32,127 nucleotides of DNA from the NCBI GenBank assembly GCA_014084085.1, contig NPFB01000132.1, positions 1 to 32,127 on the forward strand, in the 5' to 3' direction. The position numbers were made by a program, and so were the translations under genes. Position 1 is the stretch's first letter. Each line of letters starts with the position of its first letter. The stretch comes from Hondaea fermentalgiana. Its lineage: Eukaryota; Sar; Bigyra; Thraustochytrida; Thraustochytriidae. Shown here piece by piece: positions 1 to 9,081 of the stretch. The notes below the pieces were generated by a model. That model searched no databases. It saw only the letters and a list, made by a program, of their open reading frames with translations, and was not told where the DNA came from.

Positions 1-717
1 GAGCGCCGTCGCGCGCCCCCGCCTCGCGCGCACGTACCTGGTTGGCTCCTGGTTGGCTGTTTATGCGGCGCCGCTCGGCCGCCTGCCTGCCTGCTTGCGC
101 GCCGCCTTTGGCAGGCCGCGCCGATTGCGCACTTGCGCCGCCGCTTTCCCCACTTGCGCCGCCGCTTTAGCCACTTGCGGCCCCCGCTCGCGCGCTTGCG
201 CGCCCCCGCGCCGGCGTGGCCGCCCCTTTGCCCCACTTGCCCAGGCCGCGCAAAGTCGGGTATGGCGCGCGCCCAAGTGCAGAATCGGCGCGATAGAGCG
301 CTTGCGCGCAGCCGCACACGGCGGAGAGGAGGGACAGCGAGGTAGGGCTAGGGTTGTGGTTGTACGGCGCGGAGAGGCGCCGAAAAATAGGCTGAGAAAG
401 GGGTTGCGCAAAAGGGAAGGGGAATCAAGGGAACATATCAACAAGTTCTGACTGGGGGCTGAAGGGAATGGGAAAGGGTGGATTTTTCGTCGTCTCGATA
501 TGTGGCGGTGCCTTCGTGGGGACAGAAAAAAATGTGAGTGATTTGGTTTTCAAAGAAAGATCACACAAGTGAATCTTTTTCTTGTCATGGACGGAAGTTT
601 GCTGATCTGTAAACCTTTCGAAAGTCCACGAAGGATGACCCTTTGACATTTGTAATGAAAAGAAGGGGACAGAAAAGAAACAGGGTGAGGTGACCAAGTG
701 ATCGAAAATATTGTTGC
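1..717. other. GC-rich non-coding left edge
   Basis: No recognisable gene. Bases 1-400 are very GC-rich with recurring CACTTGCG words, including a 21-base unit repeated twice around 131-172. Bases 450-717 are more AT-rich and probably hold the 3' flank of the minus-strand dehydrogenase. The open frames here begin at non-ATG codons and encode Arg/Ala/Pro-rich low-complexity sequence. On the minus strand the words at 31-39 read AG|GTACGTG, a good splice-donor match, so this could be the leader and first exon of a minus-strand gene running off the left edge. That is inference only. Confidence 0.5.
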
Positions 718-1551
718 TTAGAGACTCGAAGTGGTGTGCGCGCCGTCGACAAGGAGCTCGGCGCCAGTCATAAATGAGGAGGCATCGCTGGCCAGCAAAA
801 GCATGACGCCATCAAGCTCCTCGAGAAGGCCAAGTCGTTCCATGGGAACATGCTTCTTCAAAAAAGCGTCGCCCTTGGGCGAGTCGTAGTAATCTTGCGT
901 GAGCTCGGTGCGGAAGAAACCAGGGTGCACAGAGTTCACGCGAACGCCTTCGCCGAGAACCTCGATAGCCATGGCTTTGGTCATTTGCGTTAAGGCTGCT
1001 TTGCTGATCGAGTATACCGCGTGGCCATGGCCCACGCGCTTTCCGTAAATGGACGAGATGTTGATGATGCTACCATTACGCTGCTCTGCCGCCTTGAGCC
1101 GCTTCACGGCTTCCTGGGCCACAAAGAAGCACGCACGCGTGTTGACGTCCATTGTCATGTTGTAAGATTCTTCCGTTTCGTTGAGCACGCGCACAACGGG
1201 CCCAATGCCGGCGTTGTTGACAATCACATCAAAGCACCTTCCAGTCTTCTTCTCCGCCTCATCAAAGGCGCGAGGAATGTCTTCCGTCTTGGACACGTCG
1301 CACTGGACGGTAGCAATATTAATATCGGGATAGGACTGCCTGAGATCGGCGGCCAGGTCTTCGAGACGATCAGTACGCCGCGCCAAAAGCGCGAAGACGC
1401 GGCATCCGGCCTCGGCGTACATTTTCGCAAAGTGCTCGCCAAAGCCGCTCGACGCGCCGGTGATGAGAATCGCCTTGTTCGTCACATCAAACTTCTTACT
1501 CAGGAACTCTGCGCCGGGATGGCTCTTGCTCGTGCTTTGTTTTCCTACCAT
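718..1551 (-). CDS. Short-chain dehydrogenase/reductase (classical SDR)
   Basis: A 277-residue NAD(P)-dependent oxidoreductase of the classical SDR family; the substrate cannot be told from sequence. Visible motifs are the cofactor loop TGASSGFG (31-38), NNAG (112-115), the catalytic Ser in ISSIYG (165-170) and Tyr180-x-x-x-Lys184 in YSISK. An Arg pair after the second strand (ARR, 57-59) suggests NADP(H) rather than NAD(H). The length is normal for the family. The frame stays open upstream to 1653, but that codon is GTG and the extra residues are Arg-rich, so the ATG at 1551 was chosen. The C-terminus is SSL, a weak resemblance to a peroxisomal PTS1. It diverges from MSH4 across 773 bases. 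Confidence 0.9.
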   Translation of the reverse strand: MVGKQSTSKSHPGAEFLSKKFDVTNKAILITGASSGFGEHFAKMYAEAGCRVFALLARRTDRLEDLAADLRQSYPDINIATVQCDVSKTEDIPRAFDEAEKKTGRCFDVIVNNAGIGPVVRVLNETEESYNMTMDVNTRACFFVAQEAVKRLKAAEQRNGSIINISSIYGKRVGHGHAVYSISKAALTQMTKAMAIEVLGEGVRVNSVHPGFFRTELTQDYYDSPKGDAFLKKHVPMERLGLLEELDGVMLLLASDASSFMTGAELLVDGAHTTSSL

Positions 1552-2324
1552 CTTGATCTTGGTCTTGCTCGGCTCGACTCTCTGCCAGGCGCGACGCGAA
1601 CTCCTCGCGTTCAGGCTCTTTCGCCTAGTGCGGTCGCGCTCGTCCGACGACACCTCGTCGACCTTGAATGTTCACGTTGCTCTCCCAGGCAAGCGCGACG
1701 GCGTCTGGCCTGCAGGATTGTCAGATTGCTCTGCTCGCTCCGTGCTTCGCAAGTTCTGCGTCGTCTCAAGATGATGCTGAGGATTCGTCCGACCCGCCCG
1801 CGAGCGACGCTGTAGCGCTCGCTCGTTGTCTTCACGTTGATTGCGAGGCATGTGATGAAATGATGGTCGGCATGTGATGGATGCATGTGTGCAAGAGAAA
1901 ATGTTACGAGCGAGTGTGAGATCACCGAATGCCGCACGAGGCTATGTAGAAGATTCTGTGGCTTTCGATTGTGACATAGCATCTTCCCCTCTTCCTTTTT
2001 TTATCCTTTCTTATTTTATGACACATCCGAAGCCTAATAGCCGTGCGTAGCGCATTTGGATGGATGAATGGATGAACTTCTGTCTCTTCACTGTGTGATG
2101 CTTCGCTCCCTTTCGTCGGAGACTTCTGAACCCCAAATTGGGTTTCGGTCTTGTCGCCTCCCAAGTAAGAAGATGAGCCGACTTGTCTTCATGTTGTCTC
2201 CTAAGCGAACGTCGGTTCAAAAATTCAAATCCAAATCCGAAAGCATCATTGCACTGAGCCGGAGCATCATCACACAGCGAAAGAACCATTGCGCAAGGAC
2301 AGAAGGACAAGAAGAGAAGCGAGC
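1552..2324. promoter_or_regulatory. Divergent intergenic region between SDR and MSH4
   Basis: This 773-base gap lies between two head-to-head genes, so it should carry both promoters and leaders. Its open frames are short and of low complexity, with no recognisable protein. A TTG-started extension of the MSH4 frame (from 2289) adds 12 basic residues and was not taken as coding. No clear TATA box or known regulatory element was recognised. Confidence 0.5.
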
Positions 2325-4838
2325 ATGACACACGTGATCGCAGCGGCAATCGGCAACAAGAGCGGCGAGGTGGGCCTCGCTTGGATCGACCTCGGCAACC
2401 CTATCTTGCACCTTTGCCAAGTTCGAGATGGAAAGCTGTACGAGGCCACTCGAGCCACGCTCGTCGGCTGCAAGGCTTGCGAGGTCATCTTTCCTGCCAC
2501 ACACGTGCAAAGTGCGCTCTATGAGGCACTTGTGCGCGACAATGCGAGTCTTTGGCACGTCGAGACGAGACCTCGTCGAGTCTTCTCTGAAGACCACGGA
2601 CTCGACAAAATTCGAGCGCTCAGCTCCGTGGACCTCGACCTCCGCGAGCTAGACCGTCGCTACCTCTGCAGGGGTGCCGCAGCTGCTTTGCTGGGCTTTG
2701 TTGAACTCACGCAGGACGCACGATTTGCAGAGGGATCGCTTCGCGTCCGTATCGATGACGACGACCGTTCTCGCATGACCCTCGATAATGTCACGGTCAG
2801 CATCCTCGAGCTCCTTGAGGACCGGCGCGCCGTGCTTAGTCAACATCGCCAGCCCGCAGCCTCACGCAAGGCTGTCGTGGATTTTCTCGATTTTACCGTC
2901 ACTGCGCCAGGCGCTCGAAGATTGCGAGCCGAGCTCGTTGCGCCTCCATGTGAACATGCCGTCGTGACGGGGCGCCAAGGCCTCGTTCAAGAGCTGCTTG
3001 ATGCTTCTTCGCTTCGCGACCTCGTGACACATCATCTTGCGGGCCTCCACGACATGGATCAGCTTACTTCGCACTATGCGGCCCGGCCCAAGCAATTCAC
3101 TCTCGTCACGCTCAAGCGCGAAGCGGATAACACCATTCGCTTATTGGAAAATCTTCGCGGTCTTCTTGCTCTCGAGGCTGATTTAGCCGATCGACTCGCC
3201 TCGCGTCTCGGCAAGACGCTCATTGCCTCCATCACAAAGACGCGTCCGCTGCTCATGGATCTCGAGCAAGCGCTGACCAAGCGGCTCCAAGCTGGAGTTA
3301 GTTTCCAGCGAAGCCCCGAGGAGCAGCGCATCGAGGTTGTCTACTGCGTCGTCACGGGTCTTGATGGTGTTCTTGACGTCGCGCGGCAAACATATGCGGA
3401 GAAAATCGCACAAATGAAACAGTACGTGACGCAGCTCAACACGCAGCATGAAGATCTCGAGGCCTGTCTTTGGTTCTCTGTCAAGCGTGGCTACCACTTA
3501 CGCGTCCCACGCGAACACGCCACGCCAGCAAGACTTGGATCGCTTCTCATTCGTCCTGCGTTTCACAAGAAGACTGTCGACTGCACAACCAAGGAGCTTG
3601 CCAGTTTGAATCTCAAACAGGAACAGGCCACGCGCGAAGCGCTCCGCCGCACGGAGCTACACCTCGAAGATTTGCGCTCCAACGTCAAGACCGCTCTTCC
3701 GGCGCTCTACGCCATTGCTGAGGCCGTTGCGCTTCTCGACGTTCTCCAAGGCTTTGCCAACATGGCTGCGGAAACGGAAGTCGTTCGCCCCGTGATTTAC
3801 GCACTCAACGCGCAAGATCCAGATCCAGACCTGACGATTGACCAAGGGCGTCACCTGCTCGTGGAAGCGACGCTCGAACGTCAGCGCGAAGCACGCAAAG
3901 CTCGAGCGTCCGAGACTTTGGTGTCTGAAATCGTGCCCACGACGAATGCAGCTACTAATGCCGCGGCAGCGGCAGCGGCTGCTGCTGCTGTGGCAGCGGA
4001 GGTCGACGTTTTCGTGCCAAACGATCTCCGTCTGCAAAAGATGGCACTTGTAACGGGGCCCAATTCTGCTGGAAAGTCGACCTTGCTCAAGCAAACGGCG
4101 CTCATTGTCATTATGGCCCAAGCAGGTGCGTGGGTCCCGGCTCGAGCGGCACGGATTCCGCTTGTGGAGCGTATCCTCACGCGCATTGGAACGGAAGATA
4201 ATCTTGAGGCCAACGCGTCTACATTTAGCCTCGAAATGACCGAGCTAGCGCACATCTTACGGACTTCGCCCAGGACCATGTCCGACAGAGCGGAGAACGG
4301 CACCTGTCAGCTCGTGCTCATTGACGAGCTCGGTCGCGGAACGAGTTCTCGAGAGGGCCTTGCTTTAGCGTGGGCTGCGTCCGAATTTCTGTTGCAGCGT
4401 CCACGAACGCTTACGATTTTTGCGACCCATTTTCGCCAGCTTGAAGTGCTTCCTGGAGTTCAAGTTCTTCGTTTCTCCGTTGGCATTGACGAGGTTACCC
4501 AAGCCCTCGTGCTCAGCCATCTCGTGCATACAAGCCAAGATGCCTCGCATTCGCGTGCTTCTTCGGCAGCCCATGTTTCTGCTTCTACGCCTGAGATCCC
4601 TTGCGACTACGGCATTCGCCTTGCAGAAGCTTGCGGCTTTCCTCAAGCCACCATTGCCGATGCTCGCATCGTACGAGAGCGTTTACTGGAGCACCGCGTT
4701 TCGCTCGAGGCCAAGAGAGCTGGCCTCGAGGTCTTGCTACGAAACGCGCAGACGATGACTTTGCCTGACCTGCGCGCGGCGCTGATCCGTCTTCAGACCC
4801 GCCACCAGACTTTGCCCGTAGTGACTGACTCACATTGA
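2325..4838 (+). CDS. MSH4: MutS homologue MSH4 (meiotic crossover factor)
   Basis: An 837-residue MutS-family ATPase. It begins directly with the connector domain (GEVGLAWIDLGNP) and lacks the N-terminal mismatch-reading domain, as MSH4 and MSH5 do. The core then follows (YLCRGAAAALLGFVEL; PGARRLRAELVAPP), with order and wording matching MSH4 rather than MSH5 as I remember the family. The ATPase has Walker A GPNSAGKST (578-586), Walker B with Asp667-Glu668 in IDELGRGTSS, and FATHF. MSH4 pairs with MSH5 as a sliding clamp that stabilises recombination intermediates in meiosis. Odd points are an Ala-rich insert (about 539-560) before the ATPase, and SA in the P-loop where MSH4 usually has MS. 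The ATG at 2325 has A at -3; the longer frame starts at TTG. Confidence 0.9.
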   Translation: MTHVIAAAIGNKSGEVGLAWIDLGNPILHLCQVRDGKLYEATRATLVGCKACEVIFPATHVQSALYEALVRDNASLWHVETRPRRVFSEDHGLDKIRALSSVDLDLRELDRRYLCRGAAAALLGFVELTQDARFAEGSLRVRIDDDDRSRMTLDNVTVSILELLEDRRAVLSQHRQPAASRKAVVDFLDFTVTAPGARRLRAELVAPPCEHAVVTGRQGLVQELLDASSLRDLVTHHLAGLHDMDQLTSHYAARPKQFTLVTLKREADNTIRLLENLRGLLALEADLADRLASRLGKTLIASITKTRPLLMDLEQALTKRLQAGVSFQRSPEEQRIEVVYCVVTGLDGVLDVARQTYAEKIAQMKQYVTQLNTQHEDLEACLWFSVKRGYHLRVPREHATPARLGSLLIRPAFHKKTVDCTTKELASLNLKQEQATREALRRTELHLEDLRSNVKTALPALYAIAEAVALLDVLQGFANMAAETEVVRPVIYALNAQDPDPDLTIDQGRHLLVEATLERQREARKARASETLVSEIVPTTNAATNAAAAAAAAAAVAAEVDVFVPNDLRLQKMALVTGPNSAGKSTLLKQTALIVIMAQAGAWVPARAARIPLVERILTRIGTEDNLEANASTFSLEMTELAHILRTSPRTMSDRAENGTCQLVLIDELGRGTSSREGLALAWAASEFLLQRPRTLTIFATHFRQLEVLPGVQVLRFSVGIDEVTQALVLSHLVHTSQDASHSRASSAAHVSASTPEIPCDYGIRLAEACGFPQATIADARIVRERLLEHRVSLEAKRAGLEVLLRNAQTMTLPDLRAALIRLQTRHQTLPVVTDSH

Positions 4839-4997
4839 CTTGACTGTGACTCTCTCTGTTGAATACCTAGGTGCCGACGGCTACGGCGCCTATCCGTTGC
4901 AGGGAAAAAGTGCAGTGCCGCCACAGTGCAGGGCATCACAGCCAAAGATGGTGGACAAGGTCACGTCCCAAGTTGGTCAAGCAGCCAAAGGAGCCAC

Positions 4998-5017
4998 AGA
5001 GAGAGAGAGAGAGAGAG
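4998..5017 (+). repeat. (GA)n dinucleotide repeat in the leader of the LRR gene
   Basis: About ten GA units lie roughly 50 bases before the chosen ATG at 5069. It is one of several simple repeats found close to start codons in this window. Confidence 0.9.
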
Positions 5018-5068
5018 CACGTGCATGCAAACGCAGACAAAACAGCTGCGCTTGCACTTGCATGCACC

Positions 5069-6214
5069 ATGGACATCGACGAGCCGCTGGCGCTGGAGCC
5101 GCCGAAACAGCGAACGGCCAAGGGCCTCTCGCGCGACGACACTCGACGCGAGCTGCAGTCCCGCGACATTCAGCCGCTCGGAATTCTAGCAGAAGATGAA
5201 AACGCGCTTCAAGATGCCTTTGACCGCGAGTTCGTCCAAGATCTGGAGCGCTACAATGCTGCGCAACGTGAGCGTGCACAGCGCATCGTCGAAGAGCAGG
5301 AAAGACTGCGTGAAGAGCAGCGAAAGCTCGCCAACGAGCGCGAGGATCAGCAACTTGTAGCCAAAGACGGCAAGCTAAGACTCTTTCTCAAGCTCGCCAA
5401 GGAAAATCGCTCTGCCTCCGAGGCGACTTTCATCGGTGGAGCGCCCATGGGTCGTGTCCTCGCAGCGGCGCTCCCAGGATGCACCTCACTCGTGGCGCTC
5501 GACCTTTCGAATGGATCGATCGGAAATGAAGGCACGCGGGCTCTTGGGGCCGCCTTGGCCAGGGGTGATACTCTTTTGCAGCGGCTTGAGCTTGCACGCA
5601 CCTGTGTGGGGCCTGAAGGTCTTGCTGCGCTTGGCATGGGACTCGTGGACAACAGTCACCTCGTCACGCTTGGCCTCGAGGACAATAATCTTACAGATGA
5701 TGGTCACGACTTTGGTGGCGTGGATGCTCTGAGCGAGGCGCTGCTAGCAAACAAGACATTAACCTGTCTGAACTTGGCGCGCACAAACCTCGGCCAGCGC
5801 GGTGTCGCGGCCCTCGCGCGCACCGTGTGCAAGAACGAGACGATTCGATCACTCGACATTGAATTCAATGGCATGCCCTTGCAAAGTGATGTGGACGTGA
5901 TCTTGCAAACTCTGGATGATAACAAGGCGCTTTACCTCGACCGACAGGTGGAGCTTCATGCCGAACTCCGTGTGCAGCGACAGCAGCAAGCCATAATCGA
6001 TCTTGAAAATGCGCGAGAGCAAAAAGTTGTCGAGGAAGAGCTCGCTGCGGAGGCACGCGCGCAGGAACGGCACAAGGAGCGCATGCGCAAATTTTTGCAG
6101 GAGCGCGAGCAGCGCGAGAAGGAGCTCGAGGACGCTCGCGAGCGCGCGCATGAACGGCACGCAATCTTTGTCGAGACGGAGCTGAACGCCAAGAAAAAGG
6201 GCAAGAAAAAGTGA
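5069..6214 (+). CDS. Leucine-rich-repeat coiled-coil protein
   Basis: A 381-residue protein of unknown role. An N-terminal charged helix (about 45-100, rich in Glu, Arg and Gln) leads into ribonuclease-inhibitor-type leucine-rich repeats at about 135-285 (LVALDLSNGSIGNEGTRAL, LVTLGLEDNNLTDDG, LTCLNLARTNLGQRGVAAL). A long charged coiled coil follows (about 295-370), ending in a Lys-rich tail (KKKGKKK). This layout is seen in cytoskeletal and ciliary scaffold proteins, but I cannot assign an orthologue. The ATG at 5069 has a strong context (CACCATGG). The frame is open back to 4871, but that stretch reads through the GA repeat and looks like untranslated leader. It lies 230 bases after MSH4 and converges on the galectin-RRM gene. 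Confidence 0.8.
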   Translation: MDIDEPLALEPPKQRTAKGLSRDDTRRELQSRDIQPLGILAEDENALQDAFDREFVQDLERYNAAQRERAQRIVEEQERLREEQRKLANEREDQQLVAKDGKLRLFLKLAKENRSASEATFIGGAPMGRVLAAALPGCTSLVALDLSNGSIGNEGTRALGAALARGDTLLQRLELARTCVGPEGLAALGMGLVDNSHLVTLGLEDNNLTDDGHDFGGVDALSEALLANKTLTCLNLARTNLGQRGVAALARTVCKNETIRSLDIEFNGMPLQSDVDVILQTLDDNKALYLDRQVELHAELRVQRQQQAIIDLENAREQKVVEEELAAEARAQERHKERMRKFLQEREQREKELEDARERAHERHAIFVETELNAKKKGKKK

Positions 6215-6411
6215 TGATGCGCAAGCAAAGTTCTAGTCTCATTTTAGCTGTTCGGTCATCTGACCAGCTGGCTGGCTGGCTGATTGGCTGGATTGATGGG
6301 TGCCTGGCAGACAGCGCCGCAAGAGATTGGCAAAGAAAGGTAAACAGGAAAAGAAAGAGAAAAATTGTACTGTTCGTCGTTTGGTTTCTTTTGCAAGACG
6401 GCGACCCATGA
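6215..6411. other. Convergent 3' intergenic spacer
   Basis: 197 bases between two genes ending towards each other. It contains GGCT-type repeats around 6266-6292. No gene was seen. Confidence 0.6.
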
Positions 6412-8181
6412 TCAGCCGTGGTAGCCTGGTCGTTTACGGGCACGAGTGACCGAAAGTGTGAGACCAGCCTGTCCGGGCTTGCCGTCGAGAAAACGAATGG
6501 CCTCGGCAACACTTGACTCTTCGCGCAGCGTAACAAAGGCAAAATCCTTGCCTTCGATGACGCGTATGCGTGGCTGACCATTGTGATCCTTTTCGACGCC
6601 GTAATGCTCAAAAAGTCGTAAGAGCTCGTTGAATGCCGACCCAGTGTCTTTGGGAAGCCCCGAAACAAAGAGGACCTTTTCCTCGAGCTGTGGCGTGGAC
6701 CTTGGCCGGCGATGACCGCCAGGATGTGGGGGCCCTCGTGAATGAAAACCCGGGCCTCCGCCGTACCCGCCGCCAGGCCCGCCGCCGGGGCCAGGTCGCG
6801 GACCCGACATGCCGCCAGGGCCAGAAGGAAACCTTCTGTTGGGAGAATAGGCCGGCCCACTATGTGAGGGGCTGCGCATTCGCGCAGGGCGATGGCCCCA
6901 CCAGACACCATGAATCTTGACATCTTCCTTGTCGCCGTAGTGATCCTCGACGAGAGGCACAATGAGGTATAGCGAGCGGCCCGGCTGTAGGTAGCGAGGG
7001 TCTGCACGATTTGCAAATGTGTCAAAGTGCCTTCCGTCAAGAAAAATGAGAAACTCCTTGGGCGTAGCGGTGATTCGTAATTCGAAGCGCTTGTTTTTCA
7101 CAATCGGCATGCTCTGTACAGCCCGATCAGCACGGCCCCATTTGCCGTGCACAAAGGCGTTCTGTTGGATCTGCTTCTTGCCCCAGCCGTCGCGAGGATT
7201 AAAGTGGTACAGAAAGACGGTATTTGGGTCACTTTCCTTGTACGAGGTGGACGGCGCCAAATTAATGCAAAAGCGCTCGGAAGCATCCGGGAAGGTCCCC
7301 CAGACAACAACGGTATTTCCAGACTGAACACTTTGCGAGTTGCCCGAGCCTTCGGCGGCGTTGGGTTCGTGTTGGAGGTTTGGAAGTTCGATGACCAGGG
7401 GCTCTTTGCTCTCGGTGGAACGCCAGTCCGAAAGCATGAGCACGCCTGCATCGTCATAATGGGTACTAAGAGCGGCGATCGATTTGCCACGGTCAAGCTG
7501 CGTGGGAGTCCGCGGCTGAGCCCCTCTCTGCGAGAGCATGGGCTGTTGTGGCGGAGATTGTGGGTGCGCGCCGTCTGCGAGCGGTCCTCCGACGTTGATG
7601 CGAGGACGCTTGACGAGACCCGCGACACGGTCAGAATCCGTAAAGGTGTTTCCGCGTCGCTTGCGCTCGTTCTCTTGCGCGCGTCGAGCGGCTGCGACCT
7701 GCTCCATGCGGACCGGCATCTTCAGCACAAGTTTCTTGGAGCGCACGAATTTGTCCAAGAGTCGACGCTCTTGCTCTGTGAGCTCGTGAATAATCGGTTG
7801 ATAGCGCTCTGGGACAGAAAGGTTGGAAAAGGTGTCGTCGTGTCCGGCTGCCGGTTTTGACTGCGCGGAGGCGGGCATATACTTGTCGATTGAGTCGTTA
7901 TCGTCATCGTCGTCGTCATCTTCGCCATGCCTGCCAAGCCCGGCGCCCGCGCTAGCGGCGCTGCCCCTGCCGGCCAGCCCCGGAGCGGTCTCGAGGCGCT
8001 CTGGCTCGTAGTCTCGGTCCTGCGGCTTGCGTTGGTCTGTATTTTCGGCGTCGCCGGTCAACGACTTGTCGGCGTTCGACCCTACCTCGTCTTCGTCCTC
8101 GCTGCTGCTGCTAATGTCGATGTCCACGTTCGACGCCGCCGCCGCGCCGCCGCGCGGTACCTTGATACGGATGGTCGTCAT
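6412..8181 (-). CDS. Galectin-domain plus RRM RNA-binding protein
   Basis: A 589-residue protein. The N-terminal ~270 residues are acidic and disordered-looking (Ser/Asp/Glu runs), with a basic patch around NERKRRG. A galectin-type carbohydrate-recognition domain occupies about 275-415. It shows His326, Asn328 and Arg330 in HFNPR, then Asn341, Trp348 and Arg353, with the family's Asn-to-Trp spacing. The usual Glu three residues after the Trp is Ala351, followed by Asp352. A Gly/Pro/Arg-rich linker (about 420-495) precedes a C-terminal RRM (about 501-582) with RNP2 in LFVSGL and RNP1 in KDFAFVTL. The domain set suggests a nuclear RNA-processing factor, with sugar binding uncertain. The longer frame starts at GTG (8193), so the ATG at 8181 (MTTIRIKVPRGG) was chosen. 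Confidence 0.82.
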   Translation of the reverse strand: MTTIRIKVPRGGAAAASNVDIDISSSSEDEDEVGSNADKSLTGDAENTDQRKPQDRDYEPERLETAPGLAGRGSAASAGAGLGRHGEDDDDDDDNDSIDKYMPASAQSKPAAGHDDTFSNLSVPERYQPIIHELTEQERRLLDKFVRSKKLVLKMPVRMEQVAAARRAQENERKRRGNTFTDSDRVAGLVKRPRINVGGPLADGAHPQSPPQQPMLSQRGAQPRTPTQLDRGKSIAALSTHYDDAGVLMLSDWRSTESKEPLVIELPNLQHEPNAAEGSGNSQSVQSGNTVVVWGTFPDASERFCINLAPSTSYKESDPNTVFLYHFNPRDGWGKKQIQQNAFVHGKWGRADRAVQSMPIVKNKRFELRITATPKEFLIFLDGRHFDTFANRADPRYLQPGRSLYLIVPLVEDHYGDKEDVKIHGVWWGHRPARMRSPSHSGPAYSPNRRFPSGPGGMSGPRPGPGGGPGGGYGGGPGFHSRGPPHPGGHRRPRSTPQLEEKVLFVSGLPKDTGSAFNELLRLFEHYGVEKDHNGQPRIRVIEGKDFAFVTLREESSVAEAIRFLDGKPGQAGLTLSVTRARKRPGYHG

Positions 8182-9081
8182 GATATATCGCACGCAACTC
8201 GCACCTTCGGCTGCTGTTGCGCGCGAGCGAGAGACCTTTCTCGCTGGCTTGCTCGTTCGCTAGCTTGCTCGCTCGCTCGCTTGGCCGATCAATCGGCTGA
8301 CCGGCCGCACGCCGCGCACGAGCAGAGCCTTGTCCGCTTTTTGCTCTTTGTTTTTCCCTGCTACTGCTTCTGTCGGCCTGCCTCTTTGCCTTGGCGAAAA
8401 ACCTGCTGCTTCTGCTGCTAGTTTTTGTGGGCGGCGATGGCTTCTTTGAGCAATATGGTGCGAGGCGAAAAGCGGATGCGAGGCGAAAGGCGAATGCATG
8501 CGGATACCAGGCGATGGCCAAAGGTAATGAGAGGCGATGTCTTTTTTATTTGGGGGTTAAAGGGGTATACTACCACTCTTGAAGTATAAACGAGTTTCTA
8601 GATCTCAGGAATCGTGTTATGAACGAATCGATGGATTCTCGATTTCTTCCGCAGCCTTCTTCACAAGTCAACAGGCGCTTGGGCTCTCTCATCACCTTTT
8701 TTTGGAAAAGTTTGATAAAGACGCAAACTGAACGAGCACACTACCGCTACTACACATCTTTTTCTTCATGCTCGAATTGAACATGCTTCGAGAACCGAGC
8801 GAGCATGTGGGACTAGGTATACTACCTTTTGCTTCATGTTCGACTTCAACGTGCTCGCTCCGAGATTCAAGTTCTCACATACGTATACTGTAAAGTCAAC
8901 AAGGAGGCCGGACAACAAGAAGTCAAGCGACTGGTAGAATAAAAGAGGTAAATTTTGTCACGAAAAGACGAAATTAGATTTCCTTCTTTTAGATAAAAGA
9001 GAGTCTAACTCTCGTCAAAGTTGTTAGGCAATGGCAAAGGAGACGCGGCCAGACTCACAGGATAGCGCGAACGCTGGACAA
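8182..9081. other. Promoter/leader of galectin-RRM and 3' flank of HSP90
   Basis: 900 bases with no credible gene. Near the galectin-RRM start (8230-8285) lie repeated TCGCT/TTGCT words. GAGGCGAAA-like words recur at 8461-8490. The 11-base word GGTATACTACC occurs twice (8564-8574 and 8816-8826), and a diverged direct repeat of about 40 bases beginning near CTTCATG occurs around 8764 and 8832. The last part, next to 9082, should be the HSP90 3' UTR. Confidence 0.5.

Noticed and set aside
53..451. 132-codon plus-strand frame at the left edge
   Set aside because: Arg/Ala/Pro/Cys-rich translation of a GC-rich repeat region with a non-ATG start.
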